Below are positions 25,202 through 33,927 of a stretch of 64,000 bases of DNA, in pieces; position 1 is the stretch's first letter, and the number at the start of each line of letters is the position of its first letter. The DNA comes from Sulfurimonas sp. (GTDB lineage Bacteria > Campylobacterota > Campylobacteria > Campylobacterales > Sulfurimonadaceae), in NCBI GenBank assembly GCA_011391635.1, contig JAABQD010000007.1:1-64000 (forward strand). The letters run 5' to 3'. The notes under the pieces were generated by a model. It did not search any database and was not told where the DNA came from. It saw only the letters and a list, made by a program, of their open reading frames with translations. The position numbers were made by a program, and so were the translations under genes.

Positions 25202-25223
25202 GTCCCAAATCACAACTTGGGAT
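25202..25223. terminator. Terminator hairpin between convergent genes
   Basis: TCCCAA (25203-25208) pairs with TTGGGA (25217-25222). It lies directly after the exonuclease stop and spans the stop of the convergent sugar-epimerase gene, marking the end of the 19-kb minus-strand run. Confidence 0.55.
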
Positions 25224-26076
25224 TTAACATCTCTTGAATCCCCTCCTCACTTGAGTAGAGGGAGGGGCAATTTTCATCGCCAAAAAGAGCTTTTCGTGTT
25301 GCACGATTATCCACCTCTAAACTTCCATAAAGTCTTTTATGAAAATCCGGTTTCAAAAATTTCAAAAGTGTTGCAAAAAATGGAATCTCAAGAAGAATCA
25401 CTTTGGTATCGAGCTCTTTTGCTAAAAGTTTTATCAGCTCTGTCGTACTGAGTGGGGTGTCATCACAAGAGAGAAATATTCCACATGCCACCTTTTGTAT
25501 AGCGACATCCATCAAATAACAAAGATTGCCTACATAGACCATACTTCTTCGATTTTCTATATTGGCAAATGGCAAAAGAGGCACTTTTTGCACTAAATGA
25601 ATGAGATTTTTTATATTTGCTTTGACACCATGCCCATACACGATAGGAGTTCTTAAAATAACGACTTTGAAACTCTCACATTGGAGTTTTTGAAGCTCCA
25701 ACTCCGCTTTGAGTTTACTTTTGCCATAGCCATCTTGTGGATGGCACTCTGAGGTTTCGCTATAGATGAGATCACTCTCCTCGCCATACACCTTGACTGT
25801 ACTCATAAAAATAAACTGCCCTACTCCGCTCTCTTTGGCTTTTTTTGCCAGAGAGAGCGTTTGTGTGACATTCACTTTTTCATACGCATCTTCACTTGCT
25901 CCACCCATTTGATGCACCAAAGCAGAGAGATGCACGACAACTGCTACACCCTTCAAATCAAGCAAAGCAAAATCATCTTGCAAAAAACTAAATGTACTCA
26001 GCCTATATTTATGAGCATACCTCTGGCAAAAATAGCTTCCTATAAAACCGTTTGCACCTGTGAGAAGTATCTTCAT
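25210..26076 (-). CDS. NAD-dependent sugar epimerase/dehydrogenase (WbpV/WreQ-like)
   Basis: 288 residues of the extended short-chain dehydrogenase family: TGANGFIG nucleotide motif (7-14), STVKVYGE and the catalytic YGKSK. The sequence resembles enzymes reducing UDP-4-keto sugars to UDP-N-acetylquinovosamine, but the precise substrate is not certain. It is the last gene of the surface-polysaccharide cluster and overlaps the upstream glycosyltransferase by 4 bases. A repeat copy (25481-25490) encodes VACG. Confidence 0.75.
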   Translation of the reverse strand: MKILLTGANGFIGSYFCQRYAHKYRLSTFSFLQDDFALLDLKGVAVVVHLSALVHQMGGASEDAYEKVNVTQTLSLAKKAKESGVGQFIFMSTVKVYGEESDLIYSETSECHPQDGYGKSKLKAELELQKLQCESFKVVILRTPIVYGHGVKANIKNLIHLVQKVPLLPFANIENRRSMVYVGNLCYLMDVAIQKVACGIFLSCDDTPLSTTELIKLLAKELDTKVILLEIPFFATLLKFLKPDFHKRLYGSLEVDNRATRKALFGDENCPSLYSSEEGIQEMLNPKL

Positions 26077-27290
26077 CTTTTCTCACAAAGTAATAAATCA
26101 AGCAAAGAGGAGAGAATCTGTTCTTTATCAAAGAGTGTATGGGTCAGGAGTGTGCTATTTTTTGTAAATGCTTCGATTTGGGCAGTACCTGCTTGAAGTG
26201 CTTGTATGAGAAGTGCTTGTATCGCTTCTATACTCTGCTCTTGTGTGCAAAATCCTAGATTATACTCTCGTATCAAATCTGCTGTTTCGCCTTGGATAAC
26301 ACCAAAAATTGGCTTATTTGCTGCGATATATGTTTGTGTTTTTGCAGGAACAGTGAGCGAAAATATCGGCTTATCCATAAGTGAAACTATCAAAAAATCA
26401 CTCGCTCGAAGATACTTGTATATCTCAGAGCGAGGTTTTTGTCCCCAAAAAAGAGTGTTTTTCAACTGATTCTCTTCTACAAGTTTTTTGAGATGTTCCA
26501 AATGAGAACCATCGCCTAGTATATTGAGTTGAAGTTTATCTCTCAAATCCTCTTTAAGCGTTCCACATGCCAAGATAATCGCATCAAGATTTTGTACCTT
26601 GCCTACATTTCCAGCAAAGGTAAAATGCACTTTTTTCTCTTGTGAATATGTAAAAGAATCAAGAGTGACATCCAGTGCATCTGCCCAATTTGGTAAATAG
26701 CGTATCTCCTTTTCTTCGTTGAGAAAGGGTCTGATTTTACTCTCAAACCCTTTTGCGGAGATTGCAAAATTGGAGCAATTTTTATAAACAAACTTCACAA
26801 AATGGTTCAAAAAAAACTCCAACACTCTGCTTTTTTTAAATCCATACGCATAGACACTATCGGGCCAAATATCTTGCACCCAGAGTGTGACACGCTTCTT
26901 ATAAAATTTTTGCAAAAGTATGGCTGGAACCATGCCACTCAAAGCTCCAACATCAAAACCAAAAACAGCGTCATACTTTTTGCCGATTCTAAGGCTCACA
27001 AAACTTCCCAAAATCATAAAAGTAAAATATTTCAAAAGCTTTTTCAAGAGGCTCTCTTTGTATCCGCTCACTGCTTTGACTCTGTAAATATTGATACCCA
27101 TATAGGACTCTTTTACAACCCATCTATTTTCATACCCTGTATAGATTTGACCCATTGGGTAGGTTGGATTTTGCGTAATCACATCCACTTCATGCCCTCT
27201 GTTTTTCCATGCAAGGGCTATCTCATTTATCTTGAACTCTTCGGGATAAAAATATTCGCTAACGATTAAAATTTTTTTAGGCGTGTGCAT
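26073..27290 (-). CDS. GT4-family glycosyltransferase (WbuB-like, candidate L-FucNAc transferase)
   Basis: 405 residues with the GT-B fold: N-terminal KKILIVSEYFYPEEFKINE, the C-terminal donor site FTFAGNVGKVQNLD and GDGSHLEHL, and SDFLIVSLM. Family knowledge: WbuB-type enzymes act next to the FnlABC genes and transfer N-acetyl-L-fucosamine, and the fnl genes lie immediately upstream. The start overlaps the fnlB end by 14 bases. A repeat copy (26563-26572) encodes LACG in the donor domain. Confidence 0.78.
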   Translation of the reverse strand: MHTPKKILIVSEYFYPEEFKINEIALAWKNRGHEVDVITQNPTYPMGQIYTGYENRWVVKESYMGINIYRVKAVSGYKESLLKKLLKYFTFMILGSFVSLRIGKKYDAVFGFDVGALSGMVPAILLQKFYKKRVTLWVQDIWPDSVYAYGFKKSRVLEFFLNHFVKFVYKNCSNFAISAKGFESKIRPFLNEEKEIRYLPNWADALDVTLDSFTYSQEKKVHFTFAGNVGKVQNLDAIILACGTLKEDLRDKLQLNILGDGSHLEHLKKLVEENQLKNTLFWGQKPRSEIYKYLRASDFLIVSLMDKPIFSLTVPAKTQTYIAANKPIFGVIQGETADLIREYNLGFCTQEQSIEAIQALLIQALQAGTAQIEAFTKNSTLLTHTLFDKEQILSSLLDLLLCEKR

Positions 27291-28131
27291 ACAGTTTTTT
27301 ATTTACCTCTATAAAATGAATCATCTCCGCAACCATCACATCATAATCAGGAAGCGTATAATCTACCTCCCCGCGGGTATCTATAAAACTTTTATCTACG
27401 GATTTGCCATCCATCGGGAGAATCTCTATCTCTTTTTTTGTATATTTTTTGAAGAGATAAAGTAACTCATTTTTACTTATTGATTTGTTATTTGTGACAT
27501 GATACAAACCTGTAATCTCTTGCTCGATGACCCTTTGGATAACCTTTGCAAGTTCAAGTGTTGTGACACCTGACCAGATGGCTTTTGTATATCCATGAAT
27601 TGTTCCTGATTGATGCATAAACCAGTGAAATAGCCCCTCGCCATCTCTTTTGAGTTCAGCTCCAATCAAAGATGTGCGGAGTGTCACATTGCACCCATCG
27701 ATAAGCTCACCCAAAATTTTTGTTCTTGAGTATGTGTCACGCCCATCTCGCTCATCTGTTTCTACATACTTGCCTTTATCTCCAGAAAAAACACAATCTG
27801 TAGATATATGGACAACTTTCGCACCGATACCTTGAGCAATATTTGCAAGTTGATGCGGTAAGTAAGCATTGATATAAATCGCATTGGCGATATCACTCTG
27901 TGAGCCACGGATAAGGACACCAACACAATTGATAATACAATCTGGTTTTATCTCTTGGAGCAATGTTTGCAAGGCATCTTTGTTAGTGACATCCAAAAGG
28001 ATTGTCTCCTCTCTTAGTTTTTCTCTATGGGCGACATCTATCACTTCATAACTCTCAAGCTCTAAAAAATGCCGCACAACCTGATGCCCAAGCATACCCA
28101 AAGAACCAAGAACTAAAAGCCGTTTTTTCAT
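27277..28131 (-). CDS. fnlB: FnlB/WbjC-like UDP-sugar reductase (RmlD-type)
   Basis: 284 residues from ATG 28131, which shares one base with the fnlC stop (TGATG). The family pattern is LVLGSLGMLGHQV, the strand VVHISTDCVFSG and the active-site YSRTK. In the L-FucNAc pathway this enzyme reduces the 4-keto intermediate made by FnlA to UDP-2-acetamido-2,6-dideoxy-L-talose. Its position between fnlC and the WbuB-like transferase supports that over dTDP-rhamnose synthesis. Confidence 0.85.
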   Translation of the reverse strand: MKKRLLVLGSLGMLGHQVVRHFLELESYEVIDVAHREKLREETILLDVTNKDALQTLLQEIKPDCIINCVGVLIRGSQSDIANAIYINAYLPHQLANIAQGIGAKVVHISTDCVFSGDKGKYVETDERDGRDTYSRTKILGELIDGCNVTLRTSLIGAELKRDGEGLFHWFMHQSGTIHGYTKAIWSGVTTLELAKVIQRVIEQEITGLYHVTNNKSISKNELLYLFKKYTKKEIEILPMDGKSVDKSFIDTRGEVDYTLPDYDVMVAEMIHFIEVNKKLYAHA

Positions 28132-29252
28132 CACTGTTTTTTCCAAACTTCTCTGTTGATATAGTCGATATAACTCACAATAATTCTCACAACTTTTTGT
28201 GAAACATTTGCTACATTGTAATCTTCTACCATACGCATCGCTCTTTGCTCAAATTGTTCTGTGACGATATGAATCGCATGGATAATATCCTCAGATTTAA
28301 GTCCAGACATAATCAAAGTACCCTCATCCATGCCCTCTGGTCGCTCATGAGCTTGTCGTATTGTAATTGCCGGAAATCCAAGGATAGAGGACTCTTCTGT
28401 GATTGTTCCACTGTCACTTATGGCACAAAATGCTTTTGTTTGGAGTGCTACATAATCAAAAAAACCAAGTGGTTTCATAAACTCTATCAGAGGATGAAAC
28501 TCTTGTTGCTCTAAAGATTCTAGTTTTTTTCTTGTTCTTGGGTGTGTTGAGACTATCACCCGTTTGTTATATGTTTTGGCAATGGCATTGAGAGACTCAA
28601 GCAAATTGGCAAAATTTTCTTCGCTCTCTATGTTCTCTTCTCTGTGTGTACTGACGATAAAAAACTCTTTTTCTTCTAATCCTAAATTCTCTAATACTTG
28701 CGAATTTTCTATATCTTTTTTGTAATATTCAAGGACTTCAAACATAGACGAGCCAGTTTTGATAACAGTTTCTGCTTTTATCCCCTCCGCTAGAAGATAT
28801 CTTCTGGCATGTTCTGTAAGAGTCATATTGATATCACTCAGGTGATCTACGATTTTTCGATTAATCTCCTCTGGAACTCTTGCATCAAAACATCTGTTTC
28901 CCGCTTCCATATGAAAAATCGGTATCTTTCTTTTTTTGGCAGCAAGAACACAAAGAGCACTATTTGTATCGCCATAAAGCAAAAGTGCATCAGGCTTGAG
29001 AGAGTCAAAAAGTGCATCCGATTTTGTAATCACATTTGCAATAGTCTGGGCGACACTCTCCCCCACTGCATCCAAAAAATAGTCAGGTTTTTTGATTTGC
29101 ATCTCATGAAAAAAAACTTCATTCAGTTCATAGTCATAATTTTGTCCCGTATGCACGAGAATATGCTCTGTATATTTTTCAAGTTCAGCTAGGACACGAC
29201 TGAGTTTTATGATTTCAGGTCGTGTGCCTACAATCGTCATCACTCTTTTCAT
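28131..29252 (-). CDS. fnlC: FnlC/WbjD-like UDP-HexNAc 2-epimerase
   Basis: 373 residues of the non-hydrolysing UDP-GlcNAc 2-epimerase family: VGTRPEIIKLSRV, HTGQNYDYELN, HMEAGNRCFD, STHREENIES and ISDSGTITEESS. Together with FnlA and FnlB it converts the talose intermediate to UDP-N-acetyl-L-fucosamine. WecB/MnaA would look similar, but the fnlA-fnlC-fnlB neighbourhood decides. It overlaps fnlA by 4 bases and fnlB by 1. No exact repeat copy lies between 26.6 and 31.2 kb, which includes this gene. Confidence 0.88.
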   Translation of the reverse strand: MKRVMTIVGTRPEIIKLSRVLAELEKYTEHILVHTGQNYDYELNEVFFHEMQIKKPDYFLDAVGESVAQTIANVITKSDALFDSLKPDALLLYGDTNSALCVLAAKKRKIPIFHMEAGNRCFDARVPEEINRKIVDHLSDINMTLTEHARRYLLAEGIKAETVIKTGSSMFEVLEYYKKDIENSQVLENLGLEEKEFFIVSTHREENIESEENFANLLESLNAIAKTYNKRVIVSTHPRTRKKLESLEQQEFHPLIEFMKPLGFFDYVALQTKAFCAISDSGTITEESSILGFPAITIRQAHERPEGMDEGTLIMSGLKSEDIIHAIHIVTEQFEQRAMRMVEDYNVANVSQKVVRIIVSYIDYINREVWKKQ

Positions 29253-30271
29253 TGAATCTCTCCAAACTCTTTTAAATCCTCTTGAATCTCTCGCAAAGAG
29301 AGGAGCATTTTTGTAAGTTGCTCTTCGTGGAGTCTTTGGGTATTGTGTGAGTTATACTCTGTTGCCTCAGTTATCACTTTGCCCTCATCAAAATATTTTC
29401 CATAATTCAAATCTCTGTTATCAGCTCGAATACAGTAGTAGTTTTCCATCAAAAGTGCATCTGCCATCTCCTCTCTTGTAAGGAGAGTTTCATACAGTTT
29501 TTCGCCATGTCTCGTTCCGATAATATGGATTGGATGCTCTGGTTTGTGAAATATTTTTTTCAAACTTTTTGCCAAGAGTTCAAGAGTCGCTGCTGGTGAT
29601 TTTTGAACAAATATATCTCCATTGTTTCCATGTTTGAATGCAAAAAGCACCAAATCAACAGCATCATCCAAACTCATCATAAATCGTGTCATATTTGGGT
29701 CTGTCACTGTTATGGGTTTATTTTTTCTCATTTGCTCGATAAAAAGTGGTATCACGGAGCCACGACTTGCCATTACATTGCCATATCTCGTACAACAGAT
29801 AGTCGTTTTAGTTCCTAAATTGCGTGACTTGGCAACTGCTATTTTTTCCATCATCGCCTTAGAGATTCCCATCGCATTGATAGGATAAACCGCTTTATCT
29901 GTACTCAAAACTATAATTTTTTTCACTCCATGTTTTATCGCAACATTAAGCACATTTTCTGTCCCTATCACATTCGTCTGAACTGCTTGCATAGGGTAAA
30001 ATTCACACGATGGCACCTGTTTGAGAGCTGCCGCATGAAACACAAAATCAACACCTTCAAGGGCATCATCCAAAGAGTTTACATCGCGTACATCGCCTAT
30101 ATAAAATTTAATTTTCTCATTGTTGTACTCTTTTCTCATATCCTCTTGTTTCTTTTCATCACGAGAAAAAATGCGTATCTCTTTGATATGCGTCTCTAAA
30201 AACTGACGCAAAACAGTATTGCCAAAAGAGCCTGTTCCGCCTGTGATTAAAAGTATCTTGTTTTTGAACAT
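29249..30271 (-). CDS. fnlA: FnlA/WbjB/CapE-like UDP-GlcNAc 4,6-dehydratase (5-epimerizing)
   Basis: 340 residues: ITGGTGSFGNTVL nucleotide motif, FHAAALKQVP, LSTDKAVYPINAMG and TRYGNVMASRGSVIPLF. This is the inverting dehydratase class (CapD/CapE/FlaA1). The short cytosolic form without membrane domains, followed by fnlC and fnlB, indicates the first step of UDP-L-FucNAc synthesis. PseB is related but would be linked to pse genes, which are absent. Confidence 0.87.
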   Translation of the reverse strand: MFKNKILLITGGTGSFGNTVLRQFLETHIKEIRIFSRDEKKQEDMRKEYNNEKIKFYIGDVRDVNSLDDALEGVDFVFHAAALKQVPSCEFYPMQAVQTNVIGTENVLNVAIKHGVKKIIVLSTDKAVYPINAMGISKAMMEKIAVAKSRNLGTKTTICCTRYGNVMASRGSVIPLFIEQMRKNKPITVTDPNMTRFMMSLDDAVDLVLFAFKHGNNGDIFVQKSPAATLELLAKSLKKIFHKPEHPIHIIGTRHGEKLYETLLTREEMADALLMENYYCIRADNRDLNYGKYFDEGKVITEATEYNSHNTQRLHEEQLTKMLLSLREIQEDLKEFGEIQ

Positions 30272-30273
30272 TC

Positions 30274-31290
30274 CTATGACCTTTCTAACAATTTTTGTAT
30301 CAAACTATCTATCTCATTTGTAACTAAAGCTCTGCTTTTTTTCTGTTTTTGGCTTAAATACTCTTGTATGACTCTGGCACACATTTTAGCACTATCTGCA
30401 TTAAACACCATTGATGGCTCTACGACTTCATACACATACTCTAAATCAGCACTAATCACATCAAGCCCCATAACAACCGCTTCAATCAATCCCAACCCAA
30501 ATGTTTCTTCTTTTGAAGGAAAGAGTGAACATTTGCTTCTTGCATATAACTTACACACTTCGCTTTTAGGAATGACTCCTAAATTCTCTATATAAACAAC
30601 ACCAAAACTATTGATTTCATCGATTTTTTCTCTCAACTCAATCTTATCATTTTCAATTGTCACAGCCAATCGCACACAAATTCCTTCATCTGACAAAATT
30701 TGCATCGCCTCAAGCAAAAGTGCATGATTTTTATGAGGATGTGCCAAAGAGACATAACAAAAATCAAACTCTTTGTGCGATAACACCTCTTGCATTTTTT
30801 CACACACTCTAAAAAAAGGCAAAACTGCAACAGGAAAAAAAGCGTACTTTTTTATAAATTTTTCTTGTATGAGTTTACTTTGACACGCAACACTCCCAAC
30901 ATTTTTGACAAACAACGAGATATAGAGCTGTTGCAGTGTGTATTTGATACAAAAACGGAGTGAAGTAGCAACTAATTTTTTAGCCCCCATAAGCAAATAA
31001 GCATTATGAAAATAGAGTATGGAGTTTTTTGATTTTCTCAGTGGAGGTAAATTACCAAAGTACAGAGCATTCTCAAACTGCTTCGCAAAAAGAGCAATCT
31101 TGGCAAAGGTGCTACGCAAAAAAACAATTTTGAGATTTTGTGATGCCTCAATATGTCGCATAGAGTCATCCAAATAGACAAGAACTTCCACATGCCAATA
31201 CTCTTGAGCCAAATGCTCTAGCAGGTACTCCAACAGCTCTTTTGCTCCGCCATTTTTAATATTTGGTGCAATAATGACGAGACGACTCAT
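30274..31290 (-). CDS. GT4-family glycosyltransferase
   Basis: 338 residues with the GT-B pattern: N-terminal RLVIIAPNIKNGGAKELLEYLLE and the C-terminal donor domain CYVSLAHPHKNHALLLEA, CSLFPSKEETFGLGLIEAV (the conserved E-x7-E motif). It overlaps the WbsX-like gene by 4 bases. Acceptor and donor sugars unknown. A repeat copy (31188-31197) encodes YWHVEV near the N-terminus. Confidence 0.82.
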   Translation of the reverse strand: MSRLVIIAPNIKNGGAKELLEYLLEHLAQEYWHVEVLVYLDDSMRHIEASQNLKIVFLRSTFAKIALFAKQFENALYFGNLPPLRKSKNSILYFHNAYLLMGAKKLVATSLRFCIKYTLQQLYISLFVKNVGSVACQSKLIQEKFIKKYAFFPVAVLPFFRVCEKMQEVLSHKEFDFCYVSLAHPHKNHALLLEAMQILSDEGICVRLAVTIENDKIELREKIDEINSFGVVYIENLGVIPKSEVCKLYARSKCSLFPSKEETFGLGLIEAVVMGLDVISADLEYVYEVVEPSMVFNADSAKMCARVIQEYLSQKQKKSRALVTNEIDSLIQKLLERS

Positions 31291-32324
31291 GGTGCACTGT
31301 TCGCTTTTTGAATTATCTCGAGTAAACGCTCCCCAAAGAGCGTATCTGGCTCTAAAATATTCCCCTCAGCCCACTCATTCCAAGATTTGATAAAAACAAA
31401 TGCATCTTTACTAGGAAGATTAAAAACCTCTTGCACATGCCAAGAAAAACTATCAAGAGTGAAATCTTGCATCACAACACCCCGTTTTGCGTGTCTGGGT
31501 GTTGTATCCCACCCTGAAAAAATAGTTGGAATAAAATCATCCAAATGAGCAAAGTTTTTGTACATGCCAGACATCATCTTTGGATAGGAGTATTTCATAG
31601 GTCCAAAGTAAGTCCATGAGTGGTAGCGTATAAGTCTCTCAAGAATTTTTTCCAAGAATGTTCTCTTGCCAAAGAGTGCTGGACTATGCATATACGCATC
31701 AAAAAGATTTTTCTCTCGAAGTGTTTGCGTACATTGGTCAGAGATGAAATAAAAACCATCCATCCCATCTTTTTGAGCCAGAGTATTCCATGTATCCATA
31801 AAAAGAGTGATATCTGGAATATCTTGAGGCATAAAAAGAGTAAAAAGCGGTTTATTCCCTTGTTTTATATAATTTGGATTTTTAAAATGAGGTGCCATTG
31901 TTTCGTAAAATTGTACATAATCCTCTTTACCAAGATACTTTTGCTCTTGCAAAAGCCTCCATTTTGATTTATCAAACCAAGAGTGATTTGCCCAAGCGAG
32001 TGAATATTTGACCTTACTTGTTGGTAAGAGAAGATGCTCAAGTGGCTTCTCTAGAAGTCGCTCTCCCGCACCAAACCAATATGTCCAAAAGCAGAATCCT
32101 TCTATGCCATAACTTGAAGCAAGAGCATAATGAGATTCCAAAACTTCAGGATTTCTAAGGTCATAATAGCCTAGTTTTGTCGGTTTTCTAAGCTGATGAT
32201 TTTTAAAATAGGGCTTCCAACTCTCTAATGCTCTCCACTCCGTATACCCCTCGCCCCACCATAAATCATTCTCTTTGATAGGATGAAATTGTGGCAAATA
32301 GTATGCAATGACTCTTTTATTCAT
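31287..32324 (-). CDS. WbsX-like GH99-fold glycosyltransferase
   Basis: 345 residues starting VIAYYLPQFHPIKENDLWWGEGYTEW, the diagnostic opening of the WbsX/GH99-like family found in O-antigen and glycan clusters. It also has FCFWTYWFGAG, SLAWANHSW and a C-terminal VFIKSWNEWAEGN motif with likely catalytic Glu. Family members are thought to act as glycosyltransferases or glycan-modifying enzymes; the exact reaction is open. It overlaps the neighbouring acyltransferase by 8 bases. Confidence 0.82.
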   Translation of the reverse strand: MNKRVIAYYLPQFHPIKENDLWWGEGYTEWRALESWKPYFKNHQLRKPTKLGYYDLRNPEVLESHYALASSYGIEGFCFWTYWFGAGERLLEKPLEHLLLPTSKVKYSLAWANHSWFDKSKWRLLQEQKYLGKEDYVQFYETMAPHFKNPNYIKQGNKPLFTLFMPQDIPDITLFMDTWNTLAQKDGMDGFYFISDQCTQTLREKNLFDAYMHSPALFGKRTFLEKILERLIRYHSWTYFGPMKYSYPKMMSGMYKNFAHLDDFIPTIFSGWDTTPRHAKRGVVMQDFTLDSFSWHVQEVFNLPSKDAFVFIKSWNEWAEGNILEPDTLFGERLLEIIQKANSAP

Positions 32325-32961
32325 GCGAAGCTTCTATGGTTTTGATAATTTTTGCTGGATTTCCTACTGCTACGGAGTTTGCTGGAACATCTTTTGTCAC
32401 CACTGCATTGGCTCCGATGATAGCATTTTTTCCAATTGTGACATTGGGCATAATCACTACACCCTCTCCAATCCACACATTGTCTTCAATAATGACAGCC
32501 CCTTTGGAGAATACTTTCCTTGAGTTTGGAGGAAGTTTGAGCGATTCTTTTGTTGTATCGCCATGAAAATGGTCTGTGATATACACTTTACTTGCGATAA
32601 GGACACCATTACCAATGACAATTTTATTTACACACCCTATATGACAATCATAATTGAAAATAACATTATCACCAATCGTTATCTCAGGGGTATATTGCTC
32701 CTCAAAATGTCTGTCGTAGGCTTCGAGGATAAGCCCTGAAGAGGCTCGAAAGTTTTCCCCGATTTTTATATAACGAAGCCCATGCGAAGTGATTGGAAAC
32801 CCGATGGTTGGATTTTTTCCACATGCCAACAACTGCTTTGCAATATACTCTGTTGTAATATTTGTAATCATTTTATGTATCAAACGCACAAAAAGAGGGT
32901 GTAAAACAAAGGCGATACCTTTGGCTAGAGAGCGAAGCAACCATTTTAAAAATCTCTTCAT
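32317..32961 (-). CDS. Left-handed beta-helix acyltransferase (WbbJ-like)
   Basis: About 214 residues from ATG 32961, which overlaps the stop of the upstream glycosyltransferase (ATGA); the longer frame to 33015 lies inside that gene. Hexapeptide repeats run through ITIGDNVIFNYDCHIG, KIVIGNGVLIASKVYITDH, VIIEDNVWIGEGVVIMPNV and TIGKNAIIGANAVV, ending AVGNPAKIIK. Such enzymes O-acetylate sugars using acetyl-CoA; the catalytic His is in DHFHG. A repeat copy (32819-32828) encodes LACG. Confidence 0.87.
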   Translation of the reverse strand: MKRFLKWLLRSLAKGIAFVLHPLFVRLIHKMITNITTEYIAKQLLACGKNPTIGFPITSHGLRYIKIGENFRASSGLILEAYDRHFEEQYTPEITIGDNVIFNYDCHIGCVNKIVIGNGVLIASKVYITDHFHGDTTKESLKLPPNSRKVFSKGAVIIEDNVWIGEGVVIMPNVTIGKNAIIGANAVVTKDVPANSVAVGNPAKIIKTIEASHE

Positions 32962-33923
32962 TTGAGAGCCTTCATTACAAAAGTTATTATTTTTTTGAAA
33001 GAGACCAGCATCCATCGAGGTGTCACAGAAAGTATGGCTAAAAATGGTAAAGGATATTCAATACTCAAACCAAAAAGATGTTTATAGTGTACAAAAGTTT
33101 TATAGGTAAAAATTCCATTTATGCGGAGCATTATCAAATTTTTAATACCAAAAAGACCAGAAATTTTTCCAAAATCCATAATGCATTTCATCTTATTCTC
33201 AATAGAGTATGAGGGAGGAAGAGACATGACAAAATTGCTCCAATCCTCACACCCTATCGCAAATGCTTGATGGGTGTGACTCCAGTTTGTTTTTTGCAAA
33301 TCGTGGCGATGAAGCCCTTTGATAGAGAGTTCACAGAGCCAATAAATCGAAAAATCTCTTTTTGCAATCTCTTCAAAAATAATTCCGGCATGTGGAAAGA
33401 AAGTCACACGAAAACGCTCGAACGCTCCTTGTTCAATCAAAGATTTGCTGAGAATCAAAACAGCGATACAAGTCATCAATGCACCCAAATCGTAAAGTAA
33501 ACTATTTGCATCTTCGTAACTTTTTGTTGCGATATTGAGCTTGTTTTCTAGGTTACATACGATTGCATCTTGCTTTTTATTTGAGTTATGTATGCAATCC
33601 AAAACGGAGTCCACTCCATTTTCTGGTATCTCATAAGTGTCTCCAAGAAGCCATACAAACTCCGTTTTTGGATATTTGAGTGCAAATTCTACATTCAATA
33701 CCGCACCGATATTTGTCTCATGTCGATAGTAAAAGAGATGTGGATACTCCAGCATCCATTTTTGTACAACTTGTTTGGTATCATCCAAAGAAGCATTATC
33801 AAAAATATAGATTGCAATGGTATGTTTTTTTGCAAGTGGCATGTGGATTTGTAAACTATAATCCAAAAAATCAGCCCTATTATAAGTAGGTATGACGATG
33901 CTTAAGTGATGATTGCCTTGCAT
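32958..33923 (-). CDS. GT2-family glycosyltransferase
   Basis: 321 residues with the GT-A opening SIVIPTYNRADFLDYSL, IFDNASLDDTKQVV and a metal-site region around VWLLGDTYEIPENG. The C-terminus carries hydrophobic and basic stretches (PLPFLAILSVTPRWMLV) that may anchor it to the membrane. Probable cytoplasmic-face transferase for repeat-unit assembly. A repeat copy (33837-33846) encodes HMPL and a one-base variant is at 33386. Confidence 0.82.
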   Translation of the reverse strand: MQGNHHLSIVIPTYNRADFLDYSLQIHMPLAKKHTIAIYIFDNASLDDTKQVVQKWMLEYPHLFYYRHETNIGAVLNVEFALKYPKTEFVWLLGDTYEIPENGVDSVLDCIHNSNKKQDAIVCNLENKLNIATKSYEDANSLLYDLGALMTCIAVLILSKSLIEQGAFERFRVTFFPHAGIIFEEIAKRDFSIYWLCELSIKGLHRHDLQKTNWSHTHQAFAIGCEDWSNFVMSLPPSYSIENKMKCIMDFGKISGLFGIKNLIMLRINGIFTYKTFVHYKHLFGLSIEYPLPFLAILSVTPRWMLVSFKKIITFVMKALK

Positions 33924-33927
33924 AGAG

